Below the pieces are notes generated by a model. That model searched no databases, had not been told where the DNA came from, and saw only the letters and a program-made list of their open reading frames with translations. This document shows positions 24,961 through 26,815 of a stretch of DNA of 26,815 nt, one piece after another; the first letter of the stretch is position 1; each line of letters opens with the position of its first letter. A program made the translations under genes and the position numbers. The stretch spans positions 1 to 26,815 of the forward strand of contig JBARBG010000020.1 of the NCBI GenBank assembly GCA_049792815.1, given 5' to 3'. The stretch comes from DAIDKA01 sp049792815 (GTDB taxonomy: Bacteria; Pseudomonadota; Gammaproteobacteria; Steroidobacterales; Steroidobacteraceae).

Positions 24961-25350
24961 ATGATTACTCATTCGGGCGGATGCCACTGTGGCCGGGTGC
25001 GGTTCGAAGTGCTTGCGCCCGCCGTCCTGCAGGTCTGCGACTGCAATTGTTCCATTTGCGCAAAGTCAGGCTATCTGCACCTCACGGTGCCGACGTCACG
25101 CTTCAAGCTGTTGCAGGGATCCGATGTCCTGACCACTTACCGGTTCAATACGCGCACCGCCAAACACTTGTTCTGTTCGGTCTGCGGCATCAAGTCCTTC
25201 TACGTGCCACGGTCACACCCTGATGGATTCAGCGTCAACGCAAGGTGCCTCGATGAGGGAACCGTAACGAAGCTGGAGGTGCGCGCGGCCAATGGGCGGG
25301 AATGGGAAAAGATGTATCCGGAAGGCCGCGGGCCACGACTCGAAGAATAG
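24961..25350 (+). CDS. GFA-family (glutathione-dependent formaldehyde-activating enzyme/CENP-V) protein
   Basis: A 129-residue zinc protein of the GFA fold. Cysteine ligands are in GGCHCGRVRFE, CDCNCSICAKSGY and FCSVCGIKSF. Gfa of Paracoccus aids the addition of formaldehyde to glutathione, but most members of this large family have no tested activity. The start at 24961 follows GGAGA (24952-24956) and directly yields the usual N-terminus; the longer frame from 24904 has no support. It is the first of three closely spaced plus-strand genes. Confidence 0.92.
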   Translation: MITHSGGCHCGRVRFEVLAPAVLQVCDCNCSICAKSGYLHLTVPTSRFKLLQGSDVLTTYRFNTRTAKHLFCSVCGIKSFYVPRSHPDGFSVNARCLDEGTVTKLEVRAANGREWEKMYPEGRGPRLEE

Positions 25351-25365
25351 GTTGTCACCAAGCAA

Positions 25366-25941
25366 ATGAATGCCAATATCCAGCCAACCCAAACCACGGC
25401 GGCACCGCAGATCGATACGCAGCGCCTCCGGCTCCTCGGTCACGGTATTCAGGACTTTCCAGATTGCGTCGCAATGTGGTCCGACCCGCAGGTCGTTCGA
25501 TACACGCTTGGCGAACCATCGCCGCCGCAGCGCACCTGGCTCAGGATCCTCGGCTATCGGGGCCATTGGGCCTTGATGGGATTCGGTTATTGGGCAGTAC
25601 AGGAAAAGGCCTCGGGCAGATATATCGGCGAGCTGGGTTTCGCCGACTTCAAACGCAACACGCAGGTGTCCCTCGAGGCAATACCGGAACTGGGTTGGGC
25701 GCTGGCCCCGTGGGCACAAGGCAAAGGGTATGCGACGGAGGCCCTGAAGGCCGTTGTTGCATGGGGCGATGAGCAGTTCAAATCGCCGCGTACCGCCTGC
25801 ATCATCCACCGCGATAACGCTCCATCACTGCGGGTCGCCGCAAAACTCGGATACGCAATCGTGCTTCAGGCCGCGAGCGCCAGTGAGCCGAATTACATTC
25901 TGGCGCGCGATGCGAATCCGGGAACCCAAACCCAGAGCTGA
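25366..25941 (+). CDS. GNAT-family N-acetyltransferase (RimJ/RimL-like)
   Basis: A 191-residue acetyltransferase of the Acetyltransf_3 type. IDTQRLRLLGHGIQDFPDCVAMWSDPQVVRYTLGEP (25411-25518) is the usual opening of RimJ-like enzymes. GELGFADFKR and ELGWALAPWAQGKGYATEALKAVVAWG (25690-25770) contain the acetyl-CoA loop QGKGYA. NAPSLRVAAKLGYAIV is the typical C-terminal helix. The substrate is unknown; relatives acetylate N-termini or small molecules. It lies 15 bases after the first GFA gene and 14 before the second, and the ribosome binding site is weak, so it is probably read from the upstream gene's message. Confidence 0.92.
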   Translation: MNANIQPTQTTAAPQIDTQRLRLLGHGIQDFPDCVAMWSDPQVVRYTLGEPSPPQRTWLRILGYRGHWALMGFGYWAVQEKASGRYIGELGFADFKRNTQVSLEAIPELGWALAPWAQGKGYATEALKAVVAWGDEQFKSPRTACIIHRDNAPSLRVAAKLGYAIVLQAASASEPNYILARDANPGTQTQS

Positions 25942-25955
25942 ACTTGAGTATCCCC

Positions 25956-26363
25956 ATGAAAGTCCAAGGCCAATGTCATTGTGGTGAGATTACCTTTGAA
26001 GCGGAGATTGACCCGGATTCTGTAGGGATCTGTCATTGCACGGATTGCCAGACTCTCACCGGGTCGGCATATCGAGTCACGGTACATGCGCCCGCAGCTC
26101 AATTTGTCCTGCGCTCCGGCACTCCCAAGATCTATATAAAGCTCGCCGAGAGCGGCAACAAACGCGCGCATGGCTTCTGCGCCAACTGTGGCACACCGCT
26201 ATTCGCCACCGACGTGCATGAGGCACGGTCCTACGGAATACGGGTCGGCACTTTGAAGCAGCGCAACGATCTGCCACCCCGACGGCAGATCTGGTGTCGC
26301 TCCGCGCTGAGCTGGGCCGTCGATATTCGTGAGCTCCCCCGGATTGACCGCCAGGAGAATTGA
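25956..26363 (+). CDS. GFA-family (glutathione-dependent formaldehyde-activating enzyme/CENP-V) protein, second copy
   Basis: A 135-residue GFA-fold zinc protein. Ligands are in GQCHCGEITFEAEI, CHCTDCQTLTGSAYR and FCANCGTPLF. The wording of the motifs (CHCTDCQ..TGSAYR, NCGTPL) places it in a different GFA subgroup from the first copy, so the pair did not arise by recent tandem duplication. The ATG at 25956 is preferred over a TTG at 25944 because it begins directly at the conserved start MKVQGQCHCG, although its ribosome binding site (TTGAG) is modest. Activity unproven. Confidence 0.9.
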   Translation: MKVQGQCHCGEITFEAEIDPDSVGICHCTDCQTLTGSAYRVTVHAPAAQFVLRSGTPKIYIKLAESGNKRAHGFCANCGTPLFATDVHEARSYGIRVGTLKQRNDLPPRRQIWCRSALSWAVDIRELPRIDRQEN

Positions 26364-26423
26364 CACAGCGGCGGCGACCGGAGTACCAAGGCGCACCGAA
26401 ACATACAATTACAGCGGGGGCTT

Positions 26424-26815
26424 ATGAAAGCGCTATCGGGTCTTTGCGGCGCGCTGCTTCTCAGCGCTTGCGTAGTGGTTACACCTGCAATTTCCCAGGA
26501 GGCTCCGGCGCCGGATCCGAAGAGCCCGCAATACCAGGCAAAAGGCGAGCAGGATCGAAGCTACGACTTCCCCGGTACCGGCGAGCAGATTGCCTACCAC
26601 CTTTACGTACCCGCGAAATGGACTCCGTCGACGAAGCTCCCGCTGGTCATCGTCACGCATGGTGCCGCCCAGGCTGCGGCGGCTCCCTTCCAGCGTCCGA
26701 TGGCCAACCCGACACTGGCAAAGGCCGCCGAGGAACGCGGCTACATCGTCGCAGCGGTGACGGGCTACCACGCCAACGCAACGGGAGTGGGTGGCTGGAA
26801 CGTGCCGTACAAGAT
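26424..26815 (+). CDS. Lipoprotein alpha/beta hydrolase (esterase/PHB depolymerase-like), 3'-truncated
   Basis: The frame runs off the window end after 130 codons. It begins MKALSGLCGALLLSACVVV, a lipoprotein signal with lipobox LSAC (C16). A Pro-rich spacer follows, then DRSYDFPGTGEQIAYHLYVP, which leads into KLPLVIVTHGAAQAA, strand 3 and the oxyanion-hole HG motif of alpha/beta hydrolases. A later strand reads GYIVAAVTGYHANATGVGGWN. The nucleophile and the rest of the triad would lie beyond the window. The look is that of poly(hydroxyalkanoate) depolymerase- or feruloyl-esterase-like secreted hydrolases. GGGGG at 26416-26420 sets the start. Confidence 0.8.
   Translation, partial: MKALSGLCGALLLSACVVVTPAISQEAPAPDPKSPQYQAKGEQDRSYDFPGTGEQIAYHLYVPAKWTPSTKLPLVIVTHGAAQAAAAPFQRPMANPTLAKAAEERGYIVAAVTGYHANATGVGGWNVPYK

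Overview
The window is GC-rich, tightly packed bacterial DNA. Genes often overlap by 1-4 bases (ATGA, TGATG or TTGA junctions). The gene content fits a Gram-negative proteobacterium: outer-membrane efflux lipoprotein, TonB-type C-terminal domains, class Ia ribonucleotide reductase and an OFA-type transporter. A gammaproteobacterium of the Steroidobacter/Nevskia/Xanthomonad kind is my best guess from style alone, not a demonstrated assignment. No rRNA, tRNA, CRISPR array, insertion sequence or phage gene was seen.

Left part (1-7695, all + strand). A 5'-truncated class III nucleotide cyclase, a NYN-domain ribonuclease-like protein with a C-terminal OST-HTH/LOTUS domain, and a TauE/SafE exporter are translationally coupled. 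The nrdAB operon follows. Its leader is unusually informative: a perfect TTGACA -35, an NrdR-box palindrome that covers the -10, then a full cobalamin riboswitch whose 3' part can switch between pairings that free or hide the nrdA ribosome binding site. This implies that the class I reductase is kept off when B12 is plentiful, and so that a B12-dependent class II reductase probably exists elsewhere in the genome. An OFA-family MFS transporter closes this part.

Middle part (7774-15071, mostly - strand). A five-gene efflux operon reads tetR, outer-membrane lipoprotein, MacA-like adaptor, MacB-like ATPase, MacB-like permease, followed by a small secreted Cys-rich protein. A SnoaL-like protein gene diverges from tetR across a short region with a 10-bp palindrome. 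A slipin gene converges on it.

Signalling locus (15315-20516, + strand). This is the best candidate for an undescribed system. Four genes form one run: a membrane protein with a pseudo-receiver-like cytoplasmic domain and two tandem TonB C-terminal domains; a membrane-anchored CheA-like kinase (PAS-like region, Hpt, CheA-type ATPase, no CheW domain); a single-domain CheY-like receiver; and a CheX-family phosphatase. No flagellar or standard chemotaxis genes are nearby. A phosphorelay with CheX-type signal termination, tied to a TonB-like periplasmic arm, is inferred.

Right part (20552-26815). Mixed accessory genes: a GNAT acetyltransferase coupled to an NPPW-type methyltransferase, a secreted Gln-rich glycine-zipper protein, a membrane-anchored trypsin-like protease with a zinc ribbon and a helical insertion, a secreted protein of unknown function, a GFA-GNAT-GFA cluster, and the start of a lipoprotein alpha/beta hydrolase cut off by the window end.
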